Shown here piece by piece: positions 36,295 through 46,054 of a stretch of 64,000 nucleotides of DNA (the stretch's first letter is position 1; each line of letters begins with the position of its first letter). The DNA comes from an uncultured Saprospiraceae bacterium (GTDB lineage: Bacteria > Bacteroidota > Bacteroidia > Chitinophagales > Saprospiraceae). The stretch spans positions 1 to 64,000 of the forward strand of contig CALGNN010000027.1 of NCBI GenBank assembly GCA_937961455.1. The letters are read 5' to 3'. Made by a program: the position numbers and the translations under genes. The notes under the pieces were generated by a model, which was not told the DNA's origin, did not search any database, and was given only the letters and a program-made list of their open reading frames with translations.

Positions 36295-36331
36295 AAAAAA
36301 AGCGAAGACAAAATATCAATTCATCTTCGCT
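36295..36331 (-). terminator. Intrinsic terminator between the ECF sigma gene and mutY
   Basis: Read on the minus strand, AGCGAAGA pairs with TCTTCGCT around a 15-base loop, followed at once by six or more T and then the mutY ATG. The position makes it either the end of the sigma gene transcript or an attenuator for mutY. Confidence 0.8.
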
Positions 36332-36354
36332 ATTTAAAATTTGGTTTCTATTAG

Positions 36355-36870
36355 TTAGACCGCTTTATTATATCTCTTTGTTACAAGATTTTTCAATTCC
36401 TTTCGTGCGAAGAAAATTCTACTCTTCACCGTTCCCAAAGGAAGCTCTAATTCATCTGCTATTTCCTGATATTTATACCCTACATAATGCATTTCAAAAG
36501 GAATACGTAAACCTTCATCTAGGTTTTTCACCATATAATTCAGTTCATCCATCAATATGTTGGACTCTGCTTTATTGTCTACTATAGTCTTCCCTGAATT
36601 TATGTAATACATATTGTCAGTAGAATCTAGAATGGTATTTTTCTTTACCTTCTTTCTATAGTTGTTAATAAATATGTTTTTCATTATGGTAAAAAGCCAA
36701 GCTTTAAAATTAGTGCCCGTTCTAAACTTATCTCGGTTGGTCAATGCTCTAAAAGCTGTTTCTTGATATAAGTCTTTTGCTTCCTCTTTGTTCTTAGTCA
36801 AATTATACGCGAATGCATTTAGCATTTGAGTTAAATCGGCAAACTTTGTATTAAATTCAATGGTCGACAT
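36355..36870 (-). CDS. ECF-type RNA polymerase sigma factor, no anti-sigma gene
   Basis: Region 2 (about 10-80) has K-D-L-Y-Q-E-T-A-F-R-A and F-K-A-W-L-F-T-I-M-K-N. Region 4 (about 110-165) has Y-K-Y-Q-E-I-A-D-E-L-E-L-P-L-G-T-V-K-S-R-I. The short linker and lack of a neighbouring anti-sigma gene match a conserved Bacteroidota ECF group rather than the FecI type. It has a strong TTTG-N20-TATCTTTG promoter and two 14-base direct repeats upstream, suggesting control at transcription. A terminator lies 24 bases after the stop. Confidence 0.92.
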   Translation of the reverse strand: MSTIEFNTKFADLTQMLNAFAYNLTKNKEEAKDLYQETAFRALTNRDKFRTGTNFKAWLFTIMKNIFINNYRKKVKKNTILDSTDNMYYINSGKTIVDNKAESNILMDELNYMVKNLDEGLRIPFEMHYVGYKYQEIADELELPLGTVKSRIFFARKELKNLVTKRYNKAV

Positions 36871-36892
36871 GGCTTAACAATTTGGTACAACA

Positions 36893-36924
36893 CAAAGATA
36901 TGCAAAGGTTAAACAAAAAGCAAA
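36893..36924 (-). promoter_or_regulatory. Housekeeping promoter of the ECF sigma gene
   Basis: On the minus strand a -33 TTTG (36924-36921), 20-base spacer and -7 TATCTTTG (36900-36893) match the Bacteroidota TTTG/TAnnTTTG consensus. The start would lie near 36887, about 17 bases before the ATG at 36870. Confidence 0.7.
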
Positions 36925-36942
36925 TAAAGTTAAACAAAAAGC
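36908..36942. repeat. Two 14-bp direct repeats, 21-bp period, over a promoter
   Basis: GTTAAACAAAAAGC occurs at 36908-36921 and again at 36929-36942. The 21-base period equals two helical turns, so both copies face the same side of the DNA. They flank and touch the -33 element of the sigma gene promoter. A tandem operator is inferred. Confidence 0.6.
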
Positions 36943-37070
36943 TAATTTTGGGTGTCTTTTTATCTCTTTTTGCAAAATTACATGTGTATTTAGCTGTTTA
37001 TCAACCACTTCTATGGATTCATTTCTTTCAATAAAAACTGAAAGTTAATGCATTGTTTACCATGTTTTAG

Positions 37071-38159
37071 CTATTTTTGGGCCTTAAGCACCAAGATAAT
37101 TGAAGCAATTCCGAATAAGATGTTAGGAATCCAGACCGCAAAGCTTGAAGACACATTCAAATTATTGGCAAAGGTCAATGAAAATTGAGACATCACGATA
37201 AACAGCGCTCCTATCGCAATTCCCATGGCAAGGTGTAAGCCCATGCCTCCTCTAATTTTCCTAGCGGCAATCGCCGCACCGATAATTGTTAAAATAATAA
37301 TAGTGATTGGGTCAGCAGTCCGTCGATGCATTTCGACTTGCATTTTTCGTGTGGCACCAAGGCCTCTTCTTTTTTCATTGGCAATAAATTCTTGAAGCTC
37401 TGGTGTCGTCATCATCTCTTTTTGATTAGAGTACCTTTCCAGATCCCAAGGTGTAAATGCAAAGCTTGTGTCTAAAGGCGTTTTTTCATTCAAGATTAAA
37501 GACTCTTTATCACCATCAAACTCCTGAATAGCGTAATTTCTAATCTCCCATTTGTTTGGCTTTCCTTTCCATTTAATTGTTGAGGCTTCTAATAAATAAA
37601 CAATCTCGTTATTATGAAATTTCTCTAATCTAAAATCTCTACCTATGGTATCTCCTTTTCGAAAATTCTTTAAATAAATCTTTGACTCAGCATCCAAAAA
37701 CATATGTATGTTGTGTCGCTTTGTTTCATCATTATTAGGATAGAAGTATTTGTTCTCGAAGGTTAGCATGGTTTTATTTCCTTTCGGAATAATAAAATGA
37801 TTAGCTACAAAATGCACTGTGGCTAAAAACAATGCCGCGATAAAGTAGGGTCTTAAAAATCTAGTAAAACTCATTCCTGCATTAAGTGCAGATATTACTT
37901 CTGAATTTCTTGCTAATCTGGAAGTAAAAAAGACAACAGCGATTAGACTAAAAAGAGGCCACAACAAAGCATTTATATAAGGGATGAAATGAATATAGTA
38001 CTCTTTCAATACGACCTCTGCTGTTAGATTATGGTCCAAAAATTTATTGACCTTTTCACTAAAACTCATGACAACAGATATCAATGAAAAAAGTAGCACG
38101 GAGAAGAAAAAAGTCCCCAAGTATTTTTTGATGATATATTTATCTAAAGTTTTAAACAT
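37071..38159 (-). CDS. LptF/LptG-family permease
   Basis: YjgP/YjgQ family: membrane segments near residues 12-35, 55-80 and 100-120, a periplasmic beta-jellyroll-like region (about 130-255), then three C-terminal segments (about 285-360). The N-terminal D-K-Y-I-I-K-K-Y-L-G-T-F is typical. LptF and LptG form the inner-membrane channel that lifts lipopolysaccharide with the ATPase LptB. Which of the two this is cannot be told from one copy. It sits 5 bases after tgt, a common pairing in Bacteroidota. Confidence 0.92.
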   Translation of the reverse strand: MFKTLDKYIIKKYLGTFFFSVLLFSLISVVMSFSEKVNKFLDHNLTAEVVLKEYYIHFIPYINALLWPLFSLIAVVFFTSRLARNSEVISALNAGMSFTRFLRPYFIAALFLATVHFVANHFIIPKGNKTMLTFENKYFYPNNDETKRHNIHMFLDAESKIYLKNFRKGDTIGRDFRLEKFHNNEIVYLLEASTIKWKGKPNKWEIRNYAIQEFDGDKESLILNEKTPLDTSFAFTPWDLERYSNQKEMMTTPELQEFIANEKRRGLGATRKMQVEMHRRTADPITIIILTIIGAAIAARKIRGGMGLHLAMGIAIGALFIVMSQFSLTFANNLNVSSSFAVWIPNILFGIASIILVLKAQK

Positions 38160-38164
38160 AAATA

Positions 38165-39295
38165 TTAAAGCCGCTTAGAAAGTATTTTTACATAATCACT
38201 TTTCCATGAAGTAAAGCTTCCCTCAATTATTTTTTCTCTTGCTGTTTTAACTAATGATAAGTAAAACGATAAATTTTGCAAACTTGCTATCTGTCCTCCC
38301 AAAATTTCTTGACTTCTTATCAAATGATGAAGGTAGGCTTTTGTGTGTGTCCGGCTTTCCGCTGAAGTGCTATTCGCATCAATGGGACTAAAATCATTTT
38401 TCCATTTTGCATTTTTTATGTTGATACTTCCTTCAGAAGTATAAATTAATCCGTGGCGTGCATTCCTAGTTGGAAGCACACAGTCAAACATGTCAATTCC
38501 CCTTGAAATGCATTCTAATAAATTTTCTGGAGTGCCGACTCCCATCAAATATCGTGGCTTACTTTCAGGTAGTTCTTCACAAACCAAAGCTGTCATTTCA
38601 TATAGATCTTCTGCGGGTTCTCCAACAGAAAGTCCTCCAATTGCATTGATCGGCATATCTTTAGATGCAATGTATTGTGCCGATGCTTGGCGAAGATCTT
38701 TATAAACACTTCCTTGTACAATGGGTGCAAATATTTGATCATAACCATAATGCCCCTCCGTCTCTTGAAATCTTTTTATGCATCGGTCCAACCAACGGTG
38801 TGTCAATTCCATAGAGTTTTTGGCATAATTATATTCACATGGATAAGGTGTACACTCATCAAATGCCATTATAATATCGGCACCTATCGTTCTTTGTGTG
38901 TCTGTCACATTCTCAGGAGTAAAAAACAATTTCGAGCCATCAATGTGTGAACGAAAATTAACACCTTCTTCTTTTATTTTTCTCATACTACTAAGAGAAT
39001 AAACCTGATATCCTCCGCTGTCTGTTAGCATAGGTTTTTCCCAGTTTATAAACTTGTGCACACCTCCCGCCTCTTTAATAATATCAAGTCCTGGCCTTAA
39101 ATATAAATGATAGGTATTAGCTAAAATTATTTGCGCTTGAATGACCTCATCAATTTCTTTCTGATGGATTCCTTTAACGGTGCCAACTGTTCCGACTGGC
39201 ATAAAAATAGGCGTCTCAATTTCACCATGTCCCGTCGTGAGTAAGCCTGCTCTTGCAGAAGAGTTTTTGTCCGTATGTAGTAAATTAAAAGACAT
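38165..39295 (-). CDS. tgt: tRNA-guanine transglycosylase
   Basis: Exchanges guanine 34 for a queuine precursor in tRNAs for Asp, Asn, His and Tyr. The TIM-barrel landmarks are present: T-D-S-G-G-Y-Q-V (catalytic Asp), G-G-L-S-V-G-E and F-D-C-V-L-P-T-R-N-A-R-H-G (nucleophile Asp). In the zinc site, where other bacteria have C-x-C-x2-C before R-A-Y-x-H-H-L, this protein has S-T-S-A-E-S: all three Cys positions are Ser. As I recall, Bacteroidota Tgt proteins generally lack these Cys, so this is a lineage trait rather than damage. Length is normal (376). Confidence 0.95.
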   Translation of the reverse strand: MSFNLLHTDKNSSARAGLLTTGHGEIETPIFMPVGTVGTVKGIHQKEIDEVIQAQIILANTYHLYLRPGLDIIKEAGGVHKFINWEKPMLTDSGGYQVYSLSSMRKIKEEGVNFRSHIDGSKLFFTPENVTDTQRTIGADIIMAFDECTPYPCEYNYAKNSMELTHRWLDRCIKRFQETEGHYGYDQIFAPIVQGSVYKDLRQASAQYIASKDMPINAIGGLSVGEPAEDLYEMTALVCEELPESKPRYLMGVGTPENLLECISRGIDMFDCVLPTRNARHGLIYTSEGSINIKNAKWKNDFSPIDANSTSAESRTHTKAYLHHLIRSQEILGGQIASLQNLSFYLSLVKTAREKIIEGSFTSWKSDYVKILSKRL

Positions 39296-39307
39296 GTTTT
39301 TCCTGTG

Positions 39308-40696
39308 TTACTTTTGATGTGTCATTTTTACCATGATTCCCAACATGAATGTAAAGCCCAATAAAGAAGATCCTCCTGCGCTAATGAATGGAAGAGGAAT
39401 TCCAATCACAGGAACAAGATTCATGGTCATACCAATGTTAATAAAAAAGTGAATAAAGATAATTCCAGCAACTCCATATGCATAATTTCGAGCAAATGCA
39501 GATTTCATATATTCTGCATTTCGCAATATTCTAATCAGAAGCATGGTAAATAATAAAATGACTCCTAGACACCCGATAAACCCTTGTTCTTCTCCTATAG
39601 TGCTGAATATAAAATCTGTTGTCTGTTCTGGCACATAATTTAGCTGGGTCATGTCTCCTTGAAGAAAACCCTTTCCTTTAATACCTCCACTTCCTATGGC
39701 CATTTTAGAATATATGATATTATACAATGAGCCTTTAGGGTCACAGAGTTCTGGGCGTAGCCATACATTGACCCTATCTTGTTGGTGAGGTTTCAATAAG
39801 TTATTGAAAGCAAAAGAAGAAAAATAGCTAAAGCCCATTGACAAAATCATTATGGGCCAGATAATAGCAGCTAATTTTGCTCTACGCTTTTTCCAAAGGA
39901 AAAAACTTAAAACGATCATACACAGTGCATGCAATACCGCCGTTTGCCAATAGAGTCCAAGAAAAACCCCTAATGCCGTAATTAATATAAGAGCAACTAT
40001 AGAATAGCTCTGTTTCTTAAACTGAAACAAAAAGATACCTAGCCCTATCGAGCTAAGCCCTAAGATTACAAACCAATAAAATGATACAAGTGAAAGCGCA
40101 AACAGCAATATTAAACTCGCTGCAAGAATGAATATCAATGGAGAAAGTCCATTTCGATATAAGACTACAGAAAATGCTATAAAAGAAATCGCAGAACCTG
40201 CATCTGGTTGCAGTAAGATTAATAAGAGTGGCAAAAAGATGATCCCAGAAGCCAGCATCAAGTGCCTGATATTTTTCAAATTCACTTTGAAAGAAGAGAG
40301 ATAATTTGAAAGCGCTAAGCAGGTTCCAAGTTTGGCAAACTCCGAGGGTTGAAATGAAAAACCCGCTATCTGAAACCAAGAGGTTGATCCTTTAATGGTA
40401 CTTCCAAACAGCAAAACTAAAATTAAAAGAAGGGTTGTAAGGAAAAATATCGGAAATGAAAAGTTACGCCAAAACTCCCAAGGAATTAACTGTGTGCCCA
40501 CAAACACTGCAATGGCAATTATTAAAAAAATAGATTGTTTGCTAAAGGGATTTTGAAAAGAAAAATAAGAAAAGCTATCTGAGCCATCATATACCGAAGC
40601 ATAAATCATCAACCACCCTATCAGCACCAAGCTCGCATATAGCGCGATGATGACCCAATCTACTTTTGTTGTGTTATTACTTACGTATCGGCTCAT
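39308..40696 (-). CDS. rodA: Rod-shape-determining SEDS protein RodA
   Basis: SEDS-family peptidoglycan glycosyltransferase with about ten membrane segments. Family motifs are Q-P-S-E-F-A-K-L, L-Q-P-D-A-G-S-A-I, D-F-I-F-S-T-I-G-E-E-Q-G-F-I-G and the end L-P-F-I-S-A-G-G-S-S-L. The extra hydrophobic block in the middle (about 180-270) makes it longer (462) than E. coli RodA (370), as in other Bacteroidota. RodA polymerises glycan strands in elongation with a class B PBP, which is not in the window. Its ATG overlaps the preceding gene by 4 bases (ATGA). Confidence 0.94.
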   Translation of the reverse strand: MSRYVSNNTTKVDWVIIALYASLVLIGWLMIYASVYDGSDSFSYFSFQNPFSKQSIFLIIAIAVFVGTQLIPWEFWRNFSFPIFFLTTLLLILVLLFGSTIKGSTSWFQIAGFSFQPSEFAKLGTCLALSNYLSSFKVNLKNIRHLMLASGIIFLPLLLILLQPDAGSAISFIAFSVVLYRNGLSPLIFILAASLILLFALSLVSFYWFVILGLSSIGLGIFLFQFKKQSYSIVALILITALGVFLGLYWQTAVLHALCMIVLSFFLWKKRRAKLAAIIWPIMILSMGFSYFSSFAFNNLLKPHQQDRVNVWLRPELCDPKGSLYNIIYSKMAIGSGGIKGKGFLQGDMTQLNYVPEQTTDFIFSTIGEEQGFIGCLGVILLFTMLLIRILRNAEYMKSAFARNYAYGVAGIIFIHFFINIGMTMNLVPVIGIPLPFISAGGSSLLGFTFMLGIMVKMTHQK

Positions 40697-41097
40697 TTAA
40701 ATGATAGAATCTCAGAGAATTCTACCTCATCTCTCACAAGAATTGCACCACTAAAATCCTTTTTAAGTTTATTTAAAAATGGATAAGCATCTTCTTGTGT
40801 CATAAACGCACCTGTCTTTAGAAAATAATATGGGTTTTGGTGGTTGCCGATTAACTTATATTCTGGATAAGTGTTTTGAAAACTGATTTTAGCACTGTCC
40901 CATTTCCTTCGGTCGGTCGTAGTTAATATTTGAACTCTCCATCCGTAAACTATTCTTTGCTGGCTATTTATCTGGCTAAATTTAGCCATTAGCGCAGAGA
41001 TCTGGGGATCTTCCGTCACGATAATACTTTGACTATAAAGTTCATTGCTGCAAATGCTACAAATGCAAATCCATAATATAGTTATGTGCTTCATCAT
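40693..41097 (-). CDS. Exported SPOR-like domain protein
   Basis: Signal peptide (about 1-22, ending L-Y-S-Q). The remaining 110 residues contain G-W-R-V-Q-I-L, then Y-Y-F-L-K-T-G-A-F and a helix-strand end. This is the layout of a SPOR peptidoglycan-binding domain (about 75 residues), which binds glycan strands stripped of stem peptides. The 4-base overlap with rodA suggests coupled production of a cell-wall accessory protein. It lies 29 bases after secA. Confidence 0.72.
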   Translation of the reverse strand: MMKHITILWICICSICSNELYSQSIIVTEDPQISALMAKFSQINSQQRIVYGWRVQILTTTDRRKWDSAKISFQNTYPEYKLIGNHQNPYYFLKTGAFMTQEDAYPFLNKLKKDFSGAILVRDEVEFSEILSFK

Positions 41098-41126
41098 ATA
41101 TTACAAACTTAATATAATTCCTAATA

Positions 41127-44100
41127 TTATACTTTGCCGTGGCACTGCTTATATTTCTTTCCACTTCCACAAGGACAAGGGTCGTTTCGTCCTACTTTTT
41201 GTTCCTGTCTTTTAACCGTTTCTGGTTTGCGTCTATTGCGACTGACTCCCTCAGCAGCCGCTCTTGCTGCCTCAGCAGATTTGTTCGTTTGTGTTTTACT
41301 CAAATCTGTTTTTCGTTCTCTCGCTTCTTTCAGTCCGCCTTCTTCTCTTACGATCATTTTTCCCTTAAGCAAATAGGAACTTACTTTTTCATTAATGCTA
41401 TAAATGAGTTCTTCAAACAGATTATAGGCTTCCATTTTATAAATGACCAATGGATCTTTTTGCTCAAAAGATGCTCCTTGTGATGAATCTTTCAACTCGT
41501 CCATGCTTCTTAAGTGCTCTTTCCAGTTTCCATCAATTAAGGACAGCGTAACTGTTTTTTCGATATCCTTGATGATGGATGCTCCATTGGTGTCAATAGC
41601 TTCTTGCATATCTGCAGCAATTGGAAGTGGGTTTTTACTTCCGTCTGTATATGGAATGGCAATTCGTTTGTATTTATGTCCCTCGTTTTCATGAACTCTT
41701 TGAATAACTGGAAGTAAGACTTGCGAAATCTGCTCTGCTTTTCTATTGTAAGCTTCACTCAATTGCTTATAAAAAGTGTTGCTTACTTCTTCTATTGATC
41801 CTTCATTAAAATCTACTTGATCCATCTGCACATCCAATCCTAATAATCTCATAGAATCTGTTCGGAAGCTTTCGAAATCTCCTCCTTGTTTATGATCCGC
41901 TACTAAGCTTTCACAAAGTCCCGTAAACATCGTGTTTAAATCAACTGACAATCGCTCTCCAGAAAGTGCATTGTTTCTCTTTTTATAAATCGCTTCCCTT
42001 TGGATGTTCATAACATCATCATATTCCAACAATCGCTTTCTTGTTCCAAAGTTATTTTCTTCCACTTTTTTCTGTGCACGCTCAATACTCTTCGAAACCA
42101 TAGAATGTTGAATGACTTCTCCCTCGGAGTGACCCATCTTATCCATTAATTTGGAAATACGCTCTGAGTTAAACAAACGCATCAACTTATCCTCCAAAGA
42201 AATATAAAACTGAGAAGACCCAGGATCTCCTTGTCTTCCGGCCCTACCTCTAAGCTGTCTATCTACTCTTCGAGAATCATGGCGTTCTGTGCCAATAATG
42301 GCTAATCCACCGGCATCTTTAACTCCTTGTCCCAATTTAATATCGGTTCCTCTACCTGCCATGTTTGTGGCAATAGTTACTTGCCCTGGTTGGCCGGCAA
42401 GAGAAACAATCTCTGCTTCTCTTTGGTGTTGCTTTGCATTTAGAACATTGTGTCCGATGTTTCGCAAGTTCAATATTCTACTAAGTTTTTCTGAGATGTC
42501 AACCGTAGTGGTACCAACCAATACAGGACGTCCTTCCTTACTCAATTTTACAATCTCTTCTACAACCGCATTGAATTTTTCTTTATCCGTTTTGAATACT
42601 AAATCTTCACGATCATCTCTTGCAATGGGTTTGTTTGTTGGAATAACAACCACATCCAATTTATATATTTCCCAAAACTCACTTGCTTCTGTTTCTGCTG
42701 TTCCCGTCATTCCAGCCAACTTGTGAAACATTCTAAAGTAGTTTTGCAAGGTTACTGTTGCGTAGGTCTGCGTAATGTCACCAACTTTTACATTTTCTTT
42801 TGCCTCAAGTGCTTGGTGAAGTCCGTCAGAATATCTTCTTCCTTCCATCATCCTACCCGTTTGCTCATCAACAATCTTCACTTGATTTTCAACAACTACA
42901 TATTCCTCCTCTTTTTCAAAAAGGGTATAAGCTTTTAGTAATTGGTTAATTGAGTGAAGCCTTCTAGATTTAATGGCAAACTCGTTGATGATCTCATCTT
43001 TAATTTTGGCCTTCTCTTTTATATCTAAATTTTCAGCTACTTCAAGTTGTGACAACTCTGTAGCGATGTCGTTCATGATAAAGAAGTTGGGGTTTTCTTC
43101 TCCACGCGCCAAATACTCCGCACCTTTCTCTGTTAATTCAACTTGTCTGTTTTTTTCGTCGATAGTGAATAATAACTCATCATCTACCAGATGCATGTTT
43201 TTAGATTGCTCTTGCATGTAAAAGTTTTCCGCTTTCTGCAATAACACTTTTATTCCTTCTTCACTCAAAAATTTAATTAAAGGTCTTGACTTTGGGAATG
43301 ATCTGTAAGATCTTAAAAGCGCCATTCCTCCTTCGCCCTCTTCATATCCCGATAGTCCTTCATCAATCAATTTTTTGGCCTCTGCCAAATATTTTGTTGC
43401 CGCCTTTCTTTGTTCTCCTATCAGTCTTTCAACCTTTGGCTTTAATTCAATGTACTCTTGCTCTTCTGTGCCTTTGGGAACTGGACCAGATATAATTAAA
43501 GGCGTTCTAGCATCATCAATTAAAACAGAATCCACCTCATCGATCATGGCAAAATGGTGTTTCCTCTGAACAAGCTCTGTTGTAGAGAGTACCATATTAT
43601 CTCTTAAGTAGTCGAAGCCATACTCATTATTGGTTCCATAGGTGATATCTGCATTGTAAGCATTCTTTCTTCCTTCGGAGTGCGGTTTGTATTTATCAAT
43701 ACAATCAACTGTAAGAAAAAGGAAATTAAAAATTGGTCCTACCCACTCACAATCTCTTCTTGCCAAATAATCATTTACTGTGATAAGGTGAACTCCTTCT
43801 CCTGATAATCCATTTAAATATGCAGGTAGTGTAGCAACAAGTGTTTTACCTTCTCCTGTTTGCATCTCTGCAATTTTACCATCGTGCAGCACCATTCCAC
43901 CAATTAACTGAACATCATAGTGGATCATATTCCAAGTTATTTCACCGCCAGCTGCTAACCAAGTGTTTGACCACACCGCTTTATCTCCTTGTATTTCTAC
44001 AAAAGAATTTGTCGCTGCTAAATCTCTATCGAACTGTGTCGCTGAAACTTCGAGCGTACTATTCTGTGTAAATCTTCTTGAGACTTCTTTTACTACAGCA

Positions 44101-44441
44101 AAGGCTTCAGGAAGAATTTCTTTTAAGATCTCTTCAAGGTGTTTGTCTTTTTCTTTTTTCAGCTCATCCATCTCTTTGAAGAGCTGTTCTTTTACTTCAA
44201 AGTCTGGCTCAGAAACAGCTTCTTGCTCTAACTGTCCAATATCAGCATTAATCCCTTCTAAATGTGTGCTAATTCTCTTCTTGAAATCATGTGTCTTATT
44301 CCTCAAGTCATCATTCGATAAAGACTGATACTGTTCAAAATAATCATTGATTTCTTCCACATATGGTGAATACTGTTTGACGTCCTTGTCATACTTTGTC
44401 CCAAATACTTTCTTAACACTGTCTCCTAAAAATTTAAACAT
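41127..44441 (-). CDS. secA: Protein translocase ATPase SecA
   Basis: Drives export of preproteins through SecYEG with ATP. Walker [10 protein letters not shown] is near residue 195, [16 protein letters not shown] near 300, and motif [13 protein letters not shown] follows. The C-terminal zinc finger [14 protein letters not shown] binds SecB or lipids. At 1104 residues it is about 200 longer than E. coli SecA. The extra sequence is a helical insert after residue 320 typical of Bacteroidota, plus a longer middle. A TATCTTTG -7 element lies 29-36 bases upstream of the start. Confidence 0.98.
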   Translation of the reverse strand: MFKFLGDSVKKVFGTKYDKDVKQYSPYVEEINDYFEQYQSLSNDDLRNKTHDFKKRISTHLEGINADIGQLEQEAVSEPDFEVKEQLFKEMDELKKEKDKHLEEILKEILPEAFAVVKEVSRRFTQNSTLEVSATQFDRDLAATNSFVEIQGDKAVWSNTWLAAGGEITWNMIHYDVQLIGGMVLHDGKIAEMQTGEGKTLVATLPAYLNGLSGEGVHLITVNDYLARRDCEWVGPIFNFLFLTVDCIDKYKPHSEGRKNAYNADITYGTNNEYGFDYLRDNMVLSTTELVQRKHHFAMIDEVDSVLIDDARTPLIISGPVPKGTEEQEYIELKPKVERLIGEQRKAATKYLAEAKKLIDEGLSGYEEGEGGMALLRSYRSFPKSRPLIKFLSEEGIKVLLQKAENFYMQEQSKNMHLVDDELLFTIDEKNRQVELTEKGAEYLARGEENPNFFIMNDIATELSQLEVAENLDIKEKAKIKDEIINEFAIKSRRLHSINQLLKAYTLFEKEEEYVVVENQVKIVDEQTGRMMEGRRYSDGLHQALEAKENVKVGDITQTYATVTLQNYFRMFHKLAGMTGTAETEASEFWEIYKLDVVVIPTNKPIARDDREDLVFKTDKEKFNAVVEEIVKLSKEGRPVLVGTTTVDISEKLSRILNLRNIGHNVLNAKQHQREAEIVSLAGQPGQVTIATNMAGRGTDIKLGQGVKDAGGLAIIGTERHDSRRVDRQLRGRAGRQGDPGSSQFYISLEDKLMRLFNSERISKLMDKMGHSEGEVIQHSMVSKSIERAQKKVEENNFGTRKRLLEYDDVMNIQREAIYKKRNNALSGERLSVDLNTMFTGLCESLVADHKQGGDFESFRTDSMRLLGLDVQMDQVDFNEGSIEEVSNTFYKQLSEAYNRKAEQISQVLLPVIQRVHENEGHKYKRIAIPYTDGSKNPLPIAADMQEAIDTNGASIIKDIEKTVTLSLIDGNWKEHLRSMDELKDSSQGASFEQKDPLVIYKMEAYNLFEELIYSINEKVSSYLLKGKMIVREEGGLKEARERKTDLSKTQTNKSAEAARAAAEGVSRNRRKPETVKRQEQKVGRNDPCPCGSGKKYKQCHGKV

Positions 44442-44469
44442 CTTGTTTTATTTTCTATTAGTGGAAAAT

Positions 44470-44477
44470 CAAAGATA
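44470..44477 (-). promoter_or_regulatory. -7 element of the secA promoter
   Basis: TATCTTTG on the minus strand matches TAnnTTTG exactly and would start transcription about 20-25 bases before the secA ATG. No TTTG at the best -33 spacing was found. Confidence 0.5.
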
Positions 44478-44585
44478 ATGATATCTTGAACCGAAGTGTT
44501 CATTTACAAATCAAATTCAAGTGTAATACTTTAAAAAGAGTCATATTTTATACCAATCCTGTTTTAATCAAAAAGTTTAGACAAT

Positions 44586-45341
44586 TTGGCAGAACAAACC
44601 AAAAAATCGGAAAATATTTCAGCTTTATTAGCAAGAACAGCTTTATACTTAATTAGCTCAATGCTGATACTAGTAGCTTGCCAGACTGAAAATTCAGAAT
44701 CAAAGAACCTTAAATCCTACTACTTCCCATTAGAAGAACTTAAAAACGGTTTAGTTTATGAATACCAATCTCTAATTGATAGCACGAGTGAATATTGGTT
44801 TTACAAACAATTTATTTCTGGTGATAGTGTGATGCTTTTGGGTCAAAACTACGATAGGCATTTACAAGTCCGTCAGTTTCAGTCTGAATTAATTACAGAG
44901 TCCGGAGCTAGATTATTAGAATTAGATCTATTTGATGAAGGACCAAATGGGAGTATTAATACACAAGTAAACATTACCAGTGCTGATCTTTTTTCATTTA
45001 ATAAAATGGATAGCACAGAAAAGCTTATTTATCATGTAAACTGGGAAGATCCTGTGCAGAAAATGGGCGTGGAAATTATAAAGAACCGATTTCAAAATAA
45101 TATCTATCAAATGGATTTTGAAGGTAAACGAATCAACTATCTAAAAGTCTTGCTTAGCGAACTTGTTTCTATTAGACAAGATGGACATTTAGATCTTGAA
45201 TGGTACGGCGAAGAATGGTATGCTGAAAATATCGGCTTAGTCTTTTATTCCAAAGAAACTAAGGAGGGAGAGAAGTTTGCTTATAAATTGATTAAAAGAA
45301 CTGGGATAGAGGCTTTTTTAGAAGCTCAAAACTTCAATTGA
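44586..45341 (+). CDS. Putative lipoprotein, unknown function
   Basis: The start appears to be TTG at 44586, since the frame is closed 20 bases upstream and no ATG precedes the hydrophobic segment. The start could alternatively be the ATG at 44664, but that would leave too short a signal. The segment A-L-Y-L-I-S-S-M-L-I-L-V-A-C ends in a lipobox Cys at about residue 32. The mature part (about 215 residues) is beta-rich with Trp and Tyr, and no family is recognised. It is the only plus-strand gene between 32.7 and 52.7 kb, divergent from secA. It ends 12 bases from the convergent 45353 gene. Confidence 0.6.
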   Translation: MAEQTKKSENISALLARTALYLISSMLILVACQTENSESKNLKSYYFPLEELKNGLVYEYQSLIDSTSEYWFYKQFISGDSVMLLGQNYDRHLQVRQFQSELITESGARLLELDLFDEGPNGSINTQVNITSADLFSFNKMDSTEKLIYHVNWEDPVQKMGVEIIKNRFQNNIYQMDFEGKRINYLKVLLSELVSIRQDGHLDLEWYGEEWYAENIGLVFYSKETKEGEKFAYKLIKRTGIEAFLEAQNFN

Positions 45342-45352
45342 TTGGGCTTAAG

Positions 45353-46009
45353 TTATTTTTGAGACTTTAGAAATTTTTTCACTTTTCTATCACATTTATA
45401 GAAGTGTAGTATTTCTGAACCTGCCAGAAAAGCAATACCTGAACAGAAAATTATGGTCCTTAACACCTCAACTTTATCTACACTTTCTGGGTAAAATGGG
45501 CTTATTACAAGTAATTCAAGCATGATGACAGCTGCTGCAATAAAAAACAAGACTAAGCTTATTGCTCTCATGTTTAAAAGCAACTTGGATTTTCTTTGAA
45601 TTAAGGTTTTTCTTAAGTAGTGGTGTAGATCTGTTCGGCTCTTGTCCATCTTAATGAGCTCTTTAAATGTGTGCTCAGCTGCTTCAAATTCCATTAAATT
45701 ATAATGGCTTGCAGCTTTTCTAAAGATGGTTTCCTGGTAAACATCTACTCCTTTGAAGCTGGCAATGTTGTCTGTAATGCATACTTCTATTATTTCAACA
45801 CACAACTTATTATGCTTCTCATATTTGCCAATTTGAAAAAGGGCATCTAAATAATTGATATGCATCTCAAAGTATTCCTCAAATTCTGACTGAAGAATAT
45901 TTCTTTTGTTTTCTTCATAATATCTTACTTTCTGACGAAAGTCAAGCTCCTCAATTTCCTTGAATTGATGGAAAATTTCAGAATCATATGTAGAAAAATA
46001 ATTTGACAT
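45353..46009 (-). CDS. TPR-like helical protein with two C-terminal membrane segments
   Basis: Residues about 1-135 are amphipathic helices in pairs, with F-R-K-A-A-S-H-Y-N-L-M-E-F-E-A-A-E-H-T-F-K resembling one tetratricopeptide repeat. Two membrane segments follow at about 147-168 and 185-205, and a basic C-terminal tail stays inside. It has no signal peptide, so the helical domain is cytoplasmic and tethered. No family name can be given. It stands downstream of nadK with a 45-base gap. Confidence 0.6.
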   Translation of the reverse strand: MSNYFSTYDSEIFHQFKEIEELDFRQKVRYYEENKRNILQSEFEEYFEMHINYLDALFQIGKYEKHNKLCVEIIEVCITDNIASFKGVDVYQETIFRKAASHYNLMEFEAAEHTFKELIKMDKSRTDLHHYLRKTLIQRKSKLLLNMRAISLVLFFIAAAVIMLELLVISPFYPESVDKVEVLRTIIFCSGIAFLAGSEILHFYKCDRKVKKFLKSQK

Positions 46010-46054
46010 TCATTAAATATAATAATGCTTAAGCTATTCTTATATAAGACGATT

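Noticed and set aside
36908-36942. Repeat pair considered as a CRISPR remnant
   Set aside because: Only two 14-base copies with a 7-base spacer and no cas genes. The layout fits an operator.
43963-44328. Open frame on the plus strand inside secA, 121 codons
   Set aside because: It lies wholly antisense to a well-supported secA, is Ser/Cys-rich shadow sequence and matches no family. The same holds for the other frames opposite secA and the 19258 gene.
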